Part shown: piece by piece, positions 1-10,449 of the stretch | Numbering within the stretch: position 1 is the first letter of the stretch | Layout: every line of letters begins with the position of its first letter | NCBI GenBank assembly: GCA_042095835.1 | Contig: JBELML010000039.1 | Span: 1 to 43,722 of the forward strand | Direction of reading: 5' to 3' | DNA from: DATFKA01 sp042095835 | GTDB lineage: Bacteria; Bacteroidota; Bacteroidia; Chitinophagales; Saprospiraceae | Length of the DNA stretch: 43,722 bases | Program-made: the position numbers and the translations under genes | The notes under the pieces: model-generated | Databases searched by the model: none | What the model was told of the DNA's origin: nothing | What the model saw: only the letters and a program-made list of their open reading frames with translations

Positions 1-3000
1 CCACAATGCGTTGTAGTAGCTCTACATTGGGCTCCTGTACCCAACCAAAGTCCATACTTAGGTCCGTCAAACTATCGGGATAATTGAGTACTGTTGGTAC
101 ATCTGCCTGCCCATTTTCTCCTAGTAGTAGACTTGACTGAGTTAAGTCTGGGATCGTAAATCTATAAACTGGATCGCCATTACTATCCTGAAGTGTATCT
201 ACAACATTATTAGCAATCGTCAGAATTTTACGCTCTGGTGCTAAGTTGAAGCGTGCAATAGGTGTTCCGCCAACGACAACCGTATCTGCATTGCGGATAT
301 CATAAATCGTACTATCGCTTGCATAAATCGTATCTACACTCAGTAAGTTACTATTAGCGTAACGTAATGGTGTAATTTGGTAAGCTCCTTCTACTAAACC
401 ACAAAAGTAATAGATACCGTCTTCCATATCGCCTAGTTGAGTACCTGTATCACTGCTATCGATGTAGTGGCGATCATCCGCTGTACCCAATACATTGTCA
501 GGTCCATACCAACTCAAGATGAAGACTACATCGTTTACGCCAGTATCTTGAGCATGCACTCCCACATTAGGGCCATCTGTGAAGTCTTGGTCACCGCGCA
601 AATCATTATCCAACCAAGTGTACTGGCCCACTTTAACGACTGGTAATTTATAATCTTCAATCTCACCAAGCGGAGGTATACCTGTCTGATTATTTGCCGA
701 CAAGCCTCCATCAGGGCTTAGCCTAAATCTGATATATGCGGCTCCTTGGCGGAAGACTGCATCGGCAGGTACCTCAAAACAATAAGACTGAGCTGTCACG
801 CCACCGTTAGGAACAATATTCCCCGACGTGAAATTAATTGCTTCATTGGCATCACCTACAAAATCACCATCGCCATTCCAATCTACCCACATTTGTAAAG
901 TAGCAGGATTTCCAGTATTGTTTACAGCGCTTACTTCTATACAAGCTATTTCGCCTGGGATCATTGGCGTAACGAATTGGATACCATCCTCATCATCGCC
1001 CGGAGTCATACAAGCACCCAAGGTAGGACCTGCAGTGCCGTCATCACCAGCGGTCATTAAACCAGCCATCACTTCTGATTGACCATCGGCTTCAGCATCA
1101 ACACAGGTTCCCAACAATAAATCTTCGGTAACGATGTGCTTAGGCGCATCTAGATCTTCTGTTGTATAGGTATTTGGTAAGTCACCATAGTCCAAACCTG
1201 GTACTAAACCTAAATCTTGATTATAGTCTGTTGTATCAGCCGTGGTGTAGGCAATGATCGGATACTGAGTCAGACCTGCCATATCCATCAGGCTAGCATC
1301 AGAATCATTCAGCTCACTTGCGTCTGGGCCATCGGTAGAAGGTGCTGCTTCTGTAGTTGTAATTTCAAAGAATTGCCCATTGGCAAAGATTCCATTATCT
1401 GTCGTACTCCATAGTCCTTCGGTAGCAGTGCTAGTATGGTCATACCCGAAAACAATTGCATAGTTTGTATTGGGCGCTACATCTTCGAAGTAGTACTGTC
1501 CACCATTAGCGGTAGTTTGTACATCTTCCCACCTCGCACTATCTTTATTATACAGTGAAACCACAATGCCATCTACTGGTACCTCACATGGATCTTGTAC
1601 ACCGTCTTCATCAGTATCTATCCAGACATAGTTTCCGATACGGATTGGAGCAACCGCACAGGTGATCTCTAAGTCACCAATACCTGCACCTTTACCGAAG
1701 GTTCCTACGTCCGTTCTTGTATAAATTCGTCTCGCACCTATCTTAGTACCATCTGCATTACTCAACCTAATCACTCCTCCAGATTCAAAGTTCTCTGGCC
1801 CTTCATCAAGCGGATCATAGACCGAAACTAGAACTTCATTTTTACCAGGTAATAAAACAAGGCCACCAACGCTTGTCTCGGCATGAGTTAGCGTAACTCC
1901 ATTTAAGAAGAAGTTATCTCCTGAGTAGAATTCTCCACCACCTAGGCCTTCATTATTCTGAGCGCCGTTCAAACCGCCTACCATACCGTTATTCTCAATG
2001 ACAAATCCTCCTGCTCCATTAGAAGCTGCACGAAGAATATCACCACCGGAGTTATTCAGGTAAAGTGTATTGTCAGTAGAATCTGGCGATAAATTTCCAT
2101 TTCCAATCTGGTGACCAGCACGGTCTGCAAAACCCATGATCAATGAACCGTCAACGTCAAATTCTAGATCCACCAGCATCGGCTGTGGGTGCTGAATCTC
2201 TGTATCTCCAGGTCCTCCCCGATCAAATTGAGCGAAGTTATCGTTCCAAGCTTGCCATTCACCTAAGCCTGTACCACTAGCTAAATTGACATCACCCTTC
2301 GGATAATCTAGCGGGAAAGATAATACTTCAACAAAAGTACCACCGATTAATTGGTAAACGTAAGCAGAAAGATCGGCTGGATCTAAACTTCCACTTGCGT
2401 CACAAACACCTCCTAGGTATAGATTACCTTCATGGAATTTTAGTCCTGTTGGACGCCATTCACCACTTGCACAATTAGGCCCGATGGATGGATAAGTATT
2501 TAATACGGTCTGTCCTTCAATATCAATTTCATATACCGTTTTATCAGCTAGACTTACCGCATAGAGTCTTTGATTATCATCAGAAATATCAATATCACCT
2601 AAAGCGGTTTTACCAACCAAAGAGAAGACTGCTGGATCTCTATTTAAATCTGCCGCATTCCCAAGACCCCGCTCAGCCAAAGAAGGAAAGCCACTTACGT
2701 CTAATCCAAAATCAGCTAAATTGATAAGTGTAGTTACTTGATCGTTCGCAAAATCGTATTGGTAGATTGCGCCTGGTCCATCAGGGCCCATGCCAGCGTG
2801 TCTTTTGGTGAATGCACCACTATATACTACATCTCTAGAGCCGTCATAAGCTAATGACCAAACTGTACCCATTTCTTGCTTACTAGCCAAAACATCGGGT
2901 GCAGCGGTACCATCTTCATCGTAATCATAAGCCACCAAAACATCACTTGAGCCAGTGCCATCAATCGCACCATTTACAAAACAAGTGAGAAGGACTCTTA

Positions 3001-6000
3001 GATCGTCAGAAGTCGCATCTCCATCCGTATCGCCTAGGCAGAAGCTATTCGAATAAACTCCATAGTCTACATTACAGCTTTGCATATCCACAAACTGAAC
3101 ATTGGAGCCACTATTTACACCTGTACTAGAGCTATGCAGCCAATCTTGTAGCGGCGTAGTAAATTCAACTCGGTATGGATCACTGAAATCGGTTACATTA
3201 GGACAAGACCATTCACCGTTGGCGTTGGTCCAGGTTGTACAAACCAAGTTACCATCACAATCATAGACGTCTACTTTTACATTTTCTTGGCCAGTTTCGT
3301 TGGTATCGTTAGTTCCATCATCATTAAAATCACTCCAAACGGTACCACCAAGAGCATCCGTACAGCTCGGCGTACAAGCAATCAAATCAATGACCTGCTC
3401 TGCGGAGCAATCCATATCATTGCTGAAGACAGCACTTACACTTAGATCATAAGCGGGTCCAGTCAAATCTGTCAGGATTACGGAAGTAGTGCCCTCTCTT
3501 GTATTCAACATATCAGAACTCATCATCTGTCCAGCAATACTGACATTGATCATATCTGCATTAGCAGTTAGGTCAGAGTTTGTCCAACTAAGGTCTACCT
3601 GTACATCAAAGGTACTTTGGCCAGTAGCCGGATCGTATACACAGGCCGGTGTTACATTTGTAATATTCAATTCACAAATAGCACAAACATCTGCTATTAC
3701 ATTTAGGCTGGCTGAACTACTCGCACAACCATCAGCAGTGATTTCAAATAAATAATATATACCTACTCCTACCTCCGTATTCATAATCAAAGAAGAAGGA
3801 TCAGTATTGTCTTCAGTATGCCATTCAAAGGTATTACCCATTGCACTCGGGGTAGCAGCAAAATCATTAAGATCAACTGTTAGAGTAGAACAATCAACTT
3901 GAGCGGCAATCGGCAAACTAGGTGTCTCTGGGTTTTCTACAACCAATGTAACCATAGCCGTATCTGCACATCCGAAATCATTTTCTGCAATTAAGAAATA
4001 GTTCGTTGTCTGGTTAGGAAGCACCATCGTAGGATCTGCAACTACCTGCCCAGGTACACTATTAGCAAACCATTGCGGATTAGAATAGGTATTGTAATCT
4101 GTAACCAATGCTGTCAAATCCTGATTACCCATAGGCATACATAAAGGAGAAGATATTGCATCTGGAATAACGGGTACAGGCACTACATTAACGGTTACCT
4201 CATCAATCACAGAACAATTGGATTGATTGTCTATAGCAATAACTTGGTAGGTAGTCGTAACTACTGGTCTTACTGTTGGTTGTTTAGCATTAGGGTTTTC
4301 AATCGTTCCATTTTGTCCTACAGGACTGATGGCAGCCCAATTGTAAGAGTAGGTATTCGGTGATGTAGAAAGGCCAATTTGGACGGCTTCACCTTCACAT
4401 GAGGTAAGAGCATTCCCCGCAATATTAATTTCTAAATCAGGTACCGTTACACTTACTTCATCGAAATAGGTACAGCCATCTGCACTCATAGAAGTGAGGG
4501 TATAAAAGTAAATTCCGGGTGCCCGCGTCGCTTGGTTAAATTGTACAATATTAGAAGTTAGACTTGGTGTTAGATAGGACAACATCATCATTTCTTCGGC
4601 CGTCGTTGGAGTCGTTCGTCCAGACGCGGGATCAGCTATGATTCCTGTTGCGGTCCATTCATGAGAAACTCCAGTGTTCATGATACCTAGCATTAAAGAA
4701 GCATCTAAACAGTATGTTTGATCAGGACCGGCATCTATTGTAAAGCCGTTCACTGGATTAACAGTAATCTGATCGGTCGCTATACAACCTACACTATTTC
4801 TTACAGTGACCTCATACGAACCTGGTAAATTGGCGTATACTACCCCATAACTGGCATCAAAGCCATCGTCAGGCAAAGGCATTGTGCCTAAATTGTCTAA
4901 GAATAAACCCGAGAAAGTAGTCCAGCTGTATTCATATCCAGATCCCATCGCCGGAGTAGCGTCAATTTCTACTAATGGAGTATTACAGGTAACATCAACA
5001 TCAGGGCCTAAGTCAAAAGTAAATAACTCTACTACCGTAATGGTCAATAAAGCATCGTCTGATCCACAATCTCCAAGAGACTTAGTCACACGGAAAACAT
5101 AGGTACCAGGTGTAGTATTTTCTGGGATAGTAGCTCTAATTCGATTAGAATTACCATTAGTTGTTGGTACAGTGAACCATCCTAAATCTCCACCACCAGA
5201 CACCTCTATAATATTATAAGTAGCACCCGGTTGTGCCCCGGCATTTCCGCCGAAGCGTACATCTACTTCGCCACCTGTTTCACAAATCTCAACAGTCTCA
5301 TCGTCGATATCGGTGATTGTCGGAGTAGACGGTGTAATTGTTATCATGTCTGTCGCTTGACAGCCCGTCGTAGTATGGGTCACTGTAAGCGTGTAGGTTT
5401 GGGTTGTAGTACCTACTATGACAAATGGATTGGCAACTGTATTGTTAGCCATCCCAATCGGGCTTTCGAGACCAGCAGAAGGACTCCACTCATAAGTAAG
5501 GTTGGCTTGAGGTACTCCACCAATTTGAATAATTGTATTGGCACATACATTAGTCTGGTCATCACCTGCATTGGCAATAATAGGTGCCACAGTTAGGTTA
5601 AAAGTATCAACTGCGACACAGCCTGTTAGTGGGTCCCTGACAGTAATTTCGTAAGCTTGGCTCGTTGGTGGATCTAAAGTTGGGAAAGGTGTATCTCCTC
5701 CACTAGTGATGGATTCGGTACCCCCATCTAGCTCCATCCAGTTCCATTCTAGGGCGGAGTTGGGTGCTTGATTGTAATCCGCTCCACTAAGCGTGTAAGG
5801 TGTTATATTGATAGGATTACCTACTGGCGTACCTCGTGGAAAAGAGCAAACCGATTGGTCATTCAAATCAATTACAGGTCCTGCCAACTCGCTAGAGAAT
5901 ACGATCTGACGTGTAAAACAACTCAGTGGTCCTGAGCCTAGATCAACAGTCTGAGTAACTTGATAAACCACATTATTCGCTCCTGCCCAGCCCCAGGTGG

Positions 6001-9000
6001 GATCGTCGAAGTCCACGATCACATCTGTGGAATGTGGCCCAGTTGCAGCAAGCTCAGCTCCTTTACTTAAATTACCAAATCCATCATCTACAAGCTCGAA
6101 TAGACCTTGAGGAGGGGTACCCGCAGCTTGAACAACATCATTAATACTGTACGTTGTCCATTCATAAGTCGCTTCATCTAGTGCATTTACGCTCAGGGCA
6201 GTCATTGCTCCGCTACAAATGCCATCGTCGCCTACCACATTAGAAATAGGTTCAGGGCAAGTTGGCCCTGCACCGCAGGGTACAACGATCAAACGCATCG
6301 TATCTCTTGTAAAGCAGTTGGTTGGAAAGGGTACATAAGCCGCTTTCAATTCAAAATCTATATAATATTCGCCACCTGCATCAGCAGCTAATGGGAAATT
6401 CGCTTTTAAAAACTTATTAGTACCTACTTGTTGTCCGATTGCATCTAGTCCATAAGCTGCATCACTGGTCAAGGCTCCTAATCCACCAGGAAAACTGGTA
6501 CCAACTGCCGTCCACTCATAATTACCACCAAAAGTGGATTCTCCTCCTATATCAAAACGCATACCTGTGTTACAGCCATCGCCTATTTTATCATTTCCAG
6601 CAAAAGCAAAACCTAAAGCGGTATCACTCACTGTGGTCGTCGTCTCAAAAATACAGCCATCACTCAAGCGTAGTGCAGTGAAAGTATATTCTACCTCTGC
6701 AATTGGAGTTGTACCAAATGGTAAAGATCCTGGATCAAAAGTAGGATTGAAAAGTGTTGCATTGTTCAAATTAATACTAGGAGACCATTGGAAAGCGTAA
6801 CCAGCTGGTGCAGGACCAGGTAGTCCAATTGTTCCAGGTGCATCGGATTGACAAAACTCGAAATCTTGCATTGCAACTAAAACAGGGTCAAAATCGCCAT
6901 TCGAAACTACCTCAACACTTGTCTCTCCCGCTACACAAAAATCTACATCGGTAGTCAATTTAACCTTTAGCGAATAAACTCCAGTTTCACTTACTGTTGG
7001 GTTAGGATCTGTAGAAGTGAAACTACTTGGACCAGTCCACATATAGTCGAATAGCGGATTAACCACAGCAGGCCCAATTGTAACATCAGCCGTTCCACCT
7101 GGACAAATCACTGCTTGTGTTTCTACATAAGCTTGTTCGGTAAGTGGAACAAGAGCAACCAGTTGTTCCCGCTTACAGCCGCCGGCATCCGTTACTACTA
7201 AACGGTAAGTACCAGCTTGTTCAGCGGTTGCTGTCAAATCGGCTGAGAAAGTAGATTGATCACCACTCCCTGAGGAAGGTGTAATGATCCCTGGCTCAAT
7301 AACATTGAAACCATTGTACCACTGCCAAGAAATATTTCCACTAGCATCACTAATGCTGATACCAAGATCTTTAGCTACCGTTGGGCAAAAGTAGATCGGG
7401 TCTGAAGCATCATTAATGCTTAGATTAAAGTCTCCAGTAATCGTAGCGGTAGCAACATTACTAATTAGGGTATCACATCCACTAATAGCCAAGCGACGGT
7501 ATTGTACCATACCTGCCATAAGCTCTGGCTGTGGTTTGTAAACCTCTAGCACACCATTGAGGCCATTTTGCCAGCTTGTACCACCATCACGGCTGAGCTG
7601 CCATAGATAATCAGTTGATCGAGGTTGAGGATGTGGGATCGTACTAGCTCCAAAGTTAATATCCGGAAGATTATGCGTAGCTGAAGAACCATCCCCTGAA
7701 ATAAAGGTACTACCTGGGTCATTCCCCGTAATGGGACCATCGTTGGGGTCTTGATAGATCAAACCATTCACACAGAAGGTATTATTACCCATTGGAAAAA
7801 CATTGATTGTATTTTCAGCGGGTATTACATCATGGAAAACAGCAATGTGAAGGTCCATATTATCAAAAGCATCTGCTTGCAGGACAGAAATCTGAGCATC
7901 AGCATCTTGATCTCGGTAGCTAGGTGTAACTGGTGCGTTAACCGTTTCTGCAAGTGCTTGTATATAGGCTGTACCGTCTTCTGTAACGTAAATACTTCTA
8001 GGGTTGTTTGACCTTGATGTATTAATATTTGTAATTACCGCAGTACCATATTCAACGCTAGCTCCATTAGGACTCAAAACAAAATAATTGGTTCCTGAGC
8101 TACCAACCTGTAGTTGGTTGGCTTCGCTGATAGCTCCCTGCGTATAAGGATAGACGAAATTGGTGATCGTGTTATTTGTTCCCTCATTATACATGTGAAT
8201 GCGCCCTTTTCCATCGATATCGATCTGTGAGCCAAAGGTAGCTCCAGCAAAAGCAGGAAGTAAACTTAGAAATTCATATTCTGGATCTAAGTTGTAAGGA
8301 ATTTTGACTACGGAGGTATAAGCCAAATCATCACCACGGGTAAGTGCTCCCAAAAATGGTAAAGCATTGACTTGTTGGACGGCGGGTGAAAAAATGACCG
8401 TATTTGCATCTGCATCTTCTGCAACATCAGAGGTGGAAACATATACATTTCCTTCTGCATCTAATGCTAAAGAAACCAATCCAGCAGAAAATGGGGAACC
8501 TCCTGGACCCCACAACGGTCTTACCCATGAGGAGTATAATAAATCACCTGCCGGTGAAAACTTACTAGCAAAAGGTGTAAGTGAGATAGGATCTGGTGGT
8601 AGCAATTCTGCAGTAGTTTGGGCAGCATTAGCAGTTATTGGGAAGAGCGTATTATCTCTCAGTGAGGATGAACCCACCACCCAGAAATTCCCATCTTGGT
8701 CTCTTTCAATTTCTGATATATCAAGCCCAAAATTATCCGCATCGGAATTATAAAAAATTTCGCTAATCAAACTTGCAGCCCCATTCAGGCTCGTATTAAA
8801 ACCTACAATACCCGAACGTGTTGATCCTTCACCACTAATACCAAAATAGGCTTCATCGCCATCTACTACTAGTTTTCTAGAAACGACCCCATTATCGTAA
8901 AGCGTACTGTACTCTACAACAGTACCAGTGGGGTTCAAACGAATCAAAAATGGAGTTACAAAGCTATCATAAGTCTCATCAAAACCCACAACAGTGCTTG

Positions 9001-10072
9001 TTAATGGAAAATCTGAGGAACGAGTCATACCCGCTACGAAAACATCCCCACTCGCATTGAGGGCAATAGCGCTGCCTTCCTCATCATCACTTCCTCCAAT
9101 CAAGGTGCTCCAAACGATAGCAGAGCCATCAGCTTCTAAGCAAGTCACAAATACATCTTCATCGCCAGCATATACTGCACCCGTTGTCACTGGAAAGGTA
9201 GACGAGGTGGTTAGACCTGTAGTATAAATTCTACCCGTGTTTTCATCTACAAACATACTATAAGGTTCTTCTTCGCCAGTAGAACCTAAGAAAGTCGCCC
9301 ATTTAAGAGCGATAGGATCGATGATTAGAGGGTACTTCTTGTTATATTTTCCTAATTGAAAACTTACTATATCATCATTTAAGCGATAAGATGTTTTAAT
9401 TTCTTTCTTCAGTCCATTGATTATCTGATAGGTATAAGGTGCTCCCTTTTTAAGTGCTCCGAAAGGCGTCTGGAAGGCTAGTTCACCTTTTTTGGTTATG
9501 CTTAAATCTGTTGCACCATCTATACTGAATCGGATTTGAGTTGGGTCGGCCTGTGGAGCAACTACGAAATCGTACTTCATTTGGCCTTCACTATCATAAA
9601 AGACAGCATCAACTCCCTTCCATAAGGATTCGTAACTCAACTTTTTGTAAGACTTTACATCTTTAAAAGTTCCTTGGGCATTGATGTAGTTCTGTACACC
9701 ATTACCCATATTAGATAGTAAAGCATCACTAGGTTCGATTGAACTTGGTCCATCTGTGCCTAGAAAATTAAGTGCATAAGCGTAGGCGTCACCACATTCC
9801 ACATCGTGGATTACTGATCTTACCTCAGTGGGTAAAAAATAATGCTGAGCCTGCGCGTCGGTTAGCCGGTATTCAAAGTCGCCTGCAAATTGCCCTTGGT
9901 TTTTTTCGAAGGACAAACTGAGCAAAATGGGATCTTTTTCACTAGGTGTTTCATTTTGGTGTTTTGATAAATTTGAATGTTCCAATTGATTAATTCCAAA
10001 AAATAAAGCGAGGATTAATGCAATTGACCAATAGCTTGGCTTTGTAAGTAAAGAAGTTATAGGATGTTCCAT
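1..10072 (-). CDS. Giant multidomain secreted protein, partial (3' end outside window)
   Basis: One frame stays open from an ATG at 10072-10070 to the window edge, at least 3,357 codons; I checked the frame at several points and saw no shift. Domains by approximate residue: a hydrophobic N-terminal signal (14-30); a DUF7948-like N-domain (about 48-250, 'FEKNQGQF'); SBBP beta-propeller repeats (about 255-710, for example 'WATFLGSTGEEEPYS'); a long series of Cys-containing PKD/Ig-like modules with 'YEWSPSAGL' and 'GCxxTD' signatures (about 770-2225); an SdrD-B-like domain ('GGTVWSDFNDDGTNDTNE', about 2235-2310); a second propeller-like segment (about 2345-2790); SdrD-B 2 ('IGNYVWIDTDEDGVQD', about 2807-2880); a GEVED domain ('GEIEDYKLP', about 2960-3145); and SdrD-B 3 to the edge. 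Such proteins are exported by the Sec system and then T9SS and act at the cell surface. The C-terminal sorting domain is expected beyond the window but not seen. No exact TAnnTTTG promoter was found upstream. Confidence 0.93.
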   Translation of the reverse strand, partial: MEHPITSLLTKPSYWSIALILALFFGINQLEHSNLSKHQNETPSEKDPILLSLSFEKNQGQFAGDFEYRLTDAQAQHYFLPTEVRSVIHDVECGDAYAYALNFLGTDGPSSIEPSDALLSNMGNGVQNYINAQGTFKDVKSYKKLSYESLWKGVDAVFYDSEGQMKYDFVVAPQADPTQIRFSIDGATDLSITKKGELAFQTPFGALKKGAPYTYQIINGLKKEIKTSYRLNDDIVSFQLGKYNKKYPLIIDPIALKWATFLGSTGEEEPYSMFVDENTGRIYTTGLTTSSTFPVTTGAVYAGDEDVFVTCLEADGSAIVWSTLIGGSDDEEGSAIALNASGDVFVAGMTRSSDFPLTSTVVGFDETYDSFVTPFLIRLNPTGTVVEYSTLYDNGVVSRKLVVDGDEAYFGISGEGSTRSGIVGFNTSLNGAASLISEIFYNSDADNFGLDISEIERDQDGNFWVVGSSSLRDNTLFPITANAAQTTAELLPPDPISLTPFASKFSPAGDLLYSSWVRPLWGPGGSPFSAGLVSLALDAEGNVYVSTSDVAEDADANTVIFSPAVQQVNALPFLGALTRGDDLAYTSVVKIPYNLDPEYEFLSLLPAFAGATFGSQIDIDGKGRIHMYNEGTNNTITNFVYPYTQGAISEANQLQVGSSGTNYFVLSPNGASVEYGTAVITNINTSRSNNPRSIYVTEDGTAYIQALAETVNAPVTPSYRDQDADAQISVLQADAFDNMDLHIAVFHDVIPAENTINVFPMGNNTFCVNGLIYQDPNDGPITGNDPGSTFISGDGSSATHNLPDINFGASTIPHPQPRSTDYLWQLSRDGGTSWQNGLNGVLEVYKPQPELMAGMVQYRRLAISGCDTLISNVATATITGDFNLSINDASDPIYFCPTVAKDLGISISDASGNISWQWYNGFNVIEPGIITPSSGSGDQSTFSADLTATAEQAGTYRLVVTDAGGCKREQLVALVPLTEQAYVETQAVICPGGTADVTIGPAVVNPLFDYMWTGPSSFTSTDPNPTVSETGVYSLKVKLTTDVDFCVAGETSVEVVSNGDFDPVLVAMQDFEFCQSDAPGTIGLPGPAPAGYAFQWSPSINLNNATLFNPTFDPGSLPFGTTPIAEVEYTFTALRLSDGCIFETTTTVSDTALGFAFAGNDKIGDGCNTGMRFDIGGESTFGGNYEWTAVGTSFPGGLGALTSDAAYGLDAIGQQVGTNKFLKANFPLAADAGGEYYIDFELKAAYVPFPTNCFTRDTMRLIVVPCGAGPTCPEPISNVVGDDGICSGAMTALSVNALDEATYEWTTYSINDVVQAAGTPPQGLFELVDDGFGNLSKGAELAATGPHSTDVIVDFDDPTWGWAGANNVVYQVTQTVDLGSGPLSCFTRQIVFSSELAGPVIDLNDQSVCSFPRGTPVGNPINITPYTLSGADYNQAPNSALEWNWMELDGGTESITSGGDTPFPTLDPPTSQAYEITVRDPLTGCVAVDTFNLTVAPIIANAGDDQTNVCANTIIQIGGVPQANLTYEWSPSAGLESPIGMANNTVANPFVIVGTTTQTYTLTVTHTTTGCQATDMITITPSTPTITDIDDETVEICETGGEVDVRFGGNAGAQPGATYNIIEVSGGGDLGWFTVPTTNGNSNRIRATIPENTTPGTYVFRVTKSLGDCGSDDALLTITVVELFTFDLGPDVDVTCNTPLVEIDATPAMGSGYEYSWTTFSGLFLDNLGTMPLPDDGFDASYGVVYANLPGSYEVTVRNSVGCIATDQITVNPVNGFTIDAGPDQTYCLDASLMLGIMNTGVSHEWTATGIIADPASGRTTPTTAEEMMMLSYLTPSLTSNIVQFNQATRAPGIYFYTLTSMSADGCTYFDEVSVTVPDLEINIAGNALTSCEGEAVQIGLSTSPNTYSYNWAAISPVGQNGTIENPNAKQPTVRPVVTTTYQVIAIDNQSNCSVIDEVTVNVVPVPVIPDAISSPLCMPMGNQDLTALVTDYNTYSNPQWFANSVPGQVVADPTMVLPNQTTNYFLIAENDFGCADTAMVTLVVENPETPSLPIAAQVDCSTLTVDLNDFAATPSAMGNTFEWHTEDNTDPSSLIMNTEVGVGIYYLFEITADGCASSSASLNVIADVCAICELNITNVTPACVYDPATGQSTFDVQVDLSWTNSDLTANADMINVSIAGQMMSSDMLNTREGTTSVILTDLTGPAYDLSVSAVFSNDMDCSAEQVIDLIACTPSCTDALGGTVWSDFNDDGTNDTNETGQENVKVDVYDCDGNLVCTTWTNANGEWSCPNVTDFSDPYRVEFTTPLQDWLHSSSTGVNSGSNVQFVDMQSCNVDYGVYSNSFCLGDTDGDATSDDLRVLLTCFVNGAIDGTGSSDVLVAYDYDEDGTAAPDVLASKQEMGTVWSLAYDGSRDVVYSGAFTKRHAGMGPDGPGAIYQYDFANDQVTTLINLADFGLDVSGFPSLAERGLGNAADLNRDPAVFSLVGKTALGDIDISDDNQRLYAVSLADKTVYEIDIEGQTVLNTYPSIGPNCASGEWRPTGLKFHEGNLYLGGVCDASGSLDPADLSAYVYQLIGGTFVEVLSFPLDYPKGDVNLASGTGLGEWQAWNDNFAQFDRGGPGDTEIQHPQPMLVDLEFDVDGSLIMGFADRAGHQIGNGNLSPDSTDNTLYLNNSGGDILRAASNGAGGFVIENNGMVGGLNGAQNNEGLGGGEFYSGDNFFLNGVTLTHAETSVGGLVLLPGKNEVLVSVYDPLDEGPENFESGGVIRLSNADGTKIGARRIYTRTDVGTFGKGAGIGDLEITCAVAPIRIGNYVWIDTDEDGVQDPCEVPVDGIVVSLYNKDSARWEDVQTTANGGQYYFEDVAPNTNYAIVFGYDHTSTATEGLWSTTDNGIFANGQFFEITTTEAAPSTDGPDASELNDSDASLMDMAGLTQYPIIAYTTADTTDYNQDLGLVPGLDYGDLPNTYTTEDLDAPKHIVTEDLLLGTCVDAEADGQSEVMAGLMTAGDDGTAGPTLGACMTPGDDEDGIQFVTPMIPGEIACIEVSAVNNTGNPATLQMWVDWNGDGDFVGDANEAINFTSGNIVPNGGVTAQSYCFEVPADAVFRQGAAYIRFRLSPDGGLSANNQTGIPPLGEIEDYKLPVVKVGQYTWLDNDLRGDQDFTDGPNVGVHAQDTGVNDVVFILSWYGPDNVLGTADDRHYIDSSDTGTQLGDMEDGIYYFCGLVEGAYQITPLRYANSNLLSVDTIYASDSTIYDIRNADTVVVGGTPIARFNLAPERKILTIANNVVDTLQDSNGDPVYRFTIPDLTQSSLLLGENGQADVPTVLNYPDSLTDLSMDFGWVQEPNVELLQRIV

Positions 10073-10449
10073 TGGATCGAAATGTTTCTTATATCTCAAA
10101 AAGATATATTATGATTTATTAGATGCAATTGACCAACTGCAAACACTATGCCATTATTCATATAAACACGCCCTCAACAGGGAGAACTTGGTTATAAACC
10201 AGAGACATTCAAACATTTACAAATCTTATCATTCACACTACTTTTTATTATTCAACTTTAAAAGTTGGTTTTCAGATGCTTATTCAAAAGCGTATGCACT
10301 TTAAACACAATCAATAACCCTATTATATTAGGCTCTATATTTCAATCGGTGCAAACCCTAAATTAAAAGAGCCAAGCAACACTGTCACTCGGCTTCTCAT
10401 AAAAAAGACGACCAAATAAGTAGGGCATACGCCCTACTCTATTCTTTTA
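10073..10449. other. Intergenic stretch, 377 bp, AT-rich
   Basis: No credible gene lies between the start of the giant protein and the end of the T9SS fragment. The only clear structure is the hairpin at 10419-10438. A 14-bp direct repeat (ATGCAATTGACCAA) occurs at 10123-10136 and again inside the signal-peptide region of the giant gene at 10018-10031. The promoter of the giant gene must lie here, but no exact TAnnTTTG box is visible on the minus strand. Confidence 0.6.
10401..10438 (-). terminator. Hairpin terminator after the T9SS fragment
   Basis: AGTAGGGC and GCCCTACT (8-bp perfect stem, 4-nt loop, 10419-10438) lie 11 nt beyond the TAG stop at 10450-10452. Reading on the minus strand, a T-rich stretch ending in six Ts (10401-10406) follows after a short spacer. 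The U-tract is not directly adjacent, so strength is uncertain. Confidence 0.6.

Noticed and set aside
437..9227. Many plus-strand open frames of 60-130 codons inside 437-9227
   Set aside because: They lie opposite a continuous minus-strand frame that encodes recognisable SBBP, PKD, SdrD-B and GEVED domains; none has a recognisable protein family.
10018..10136. 14-bp direct repeat ATGCAATTGACCAA at 10018-10031 and 10123-10136
   Set aside because: One copy is within coding sequence and there is no further symmetry, dyad or element between them; chance or a small duplication explains it.
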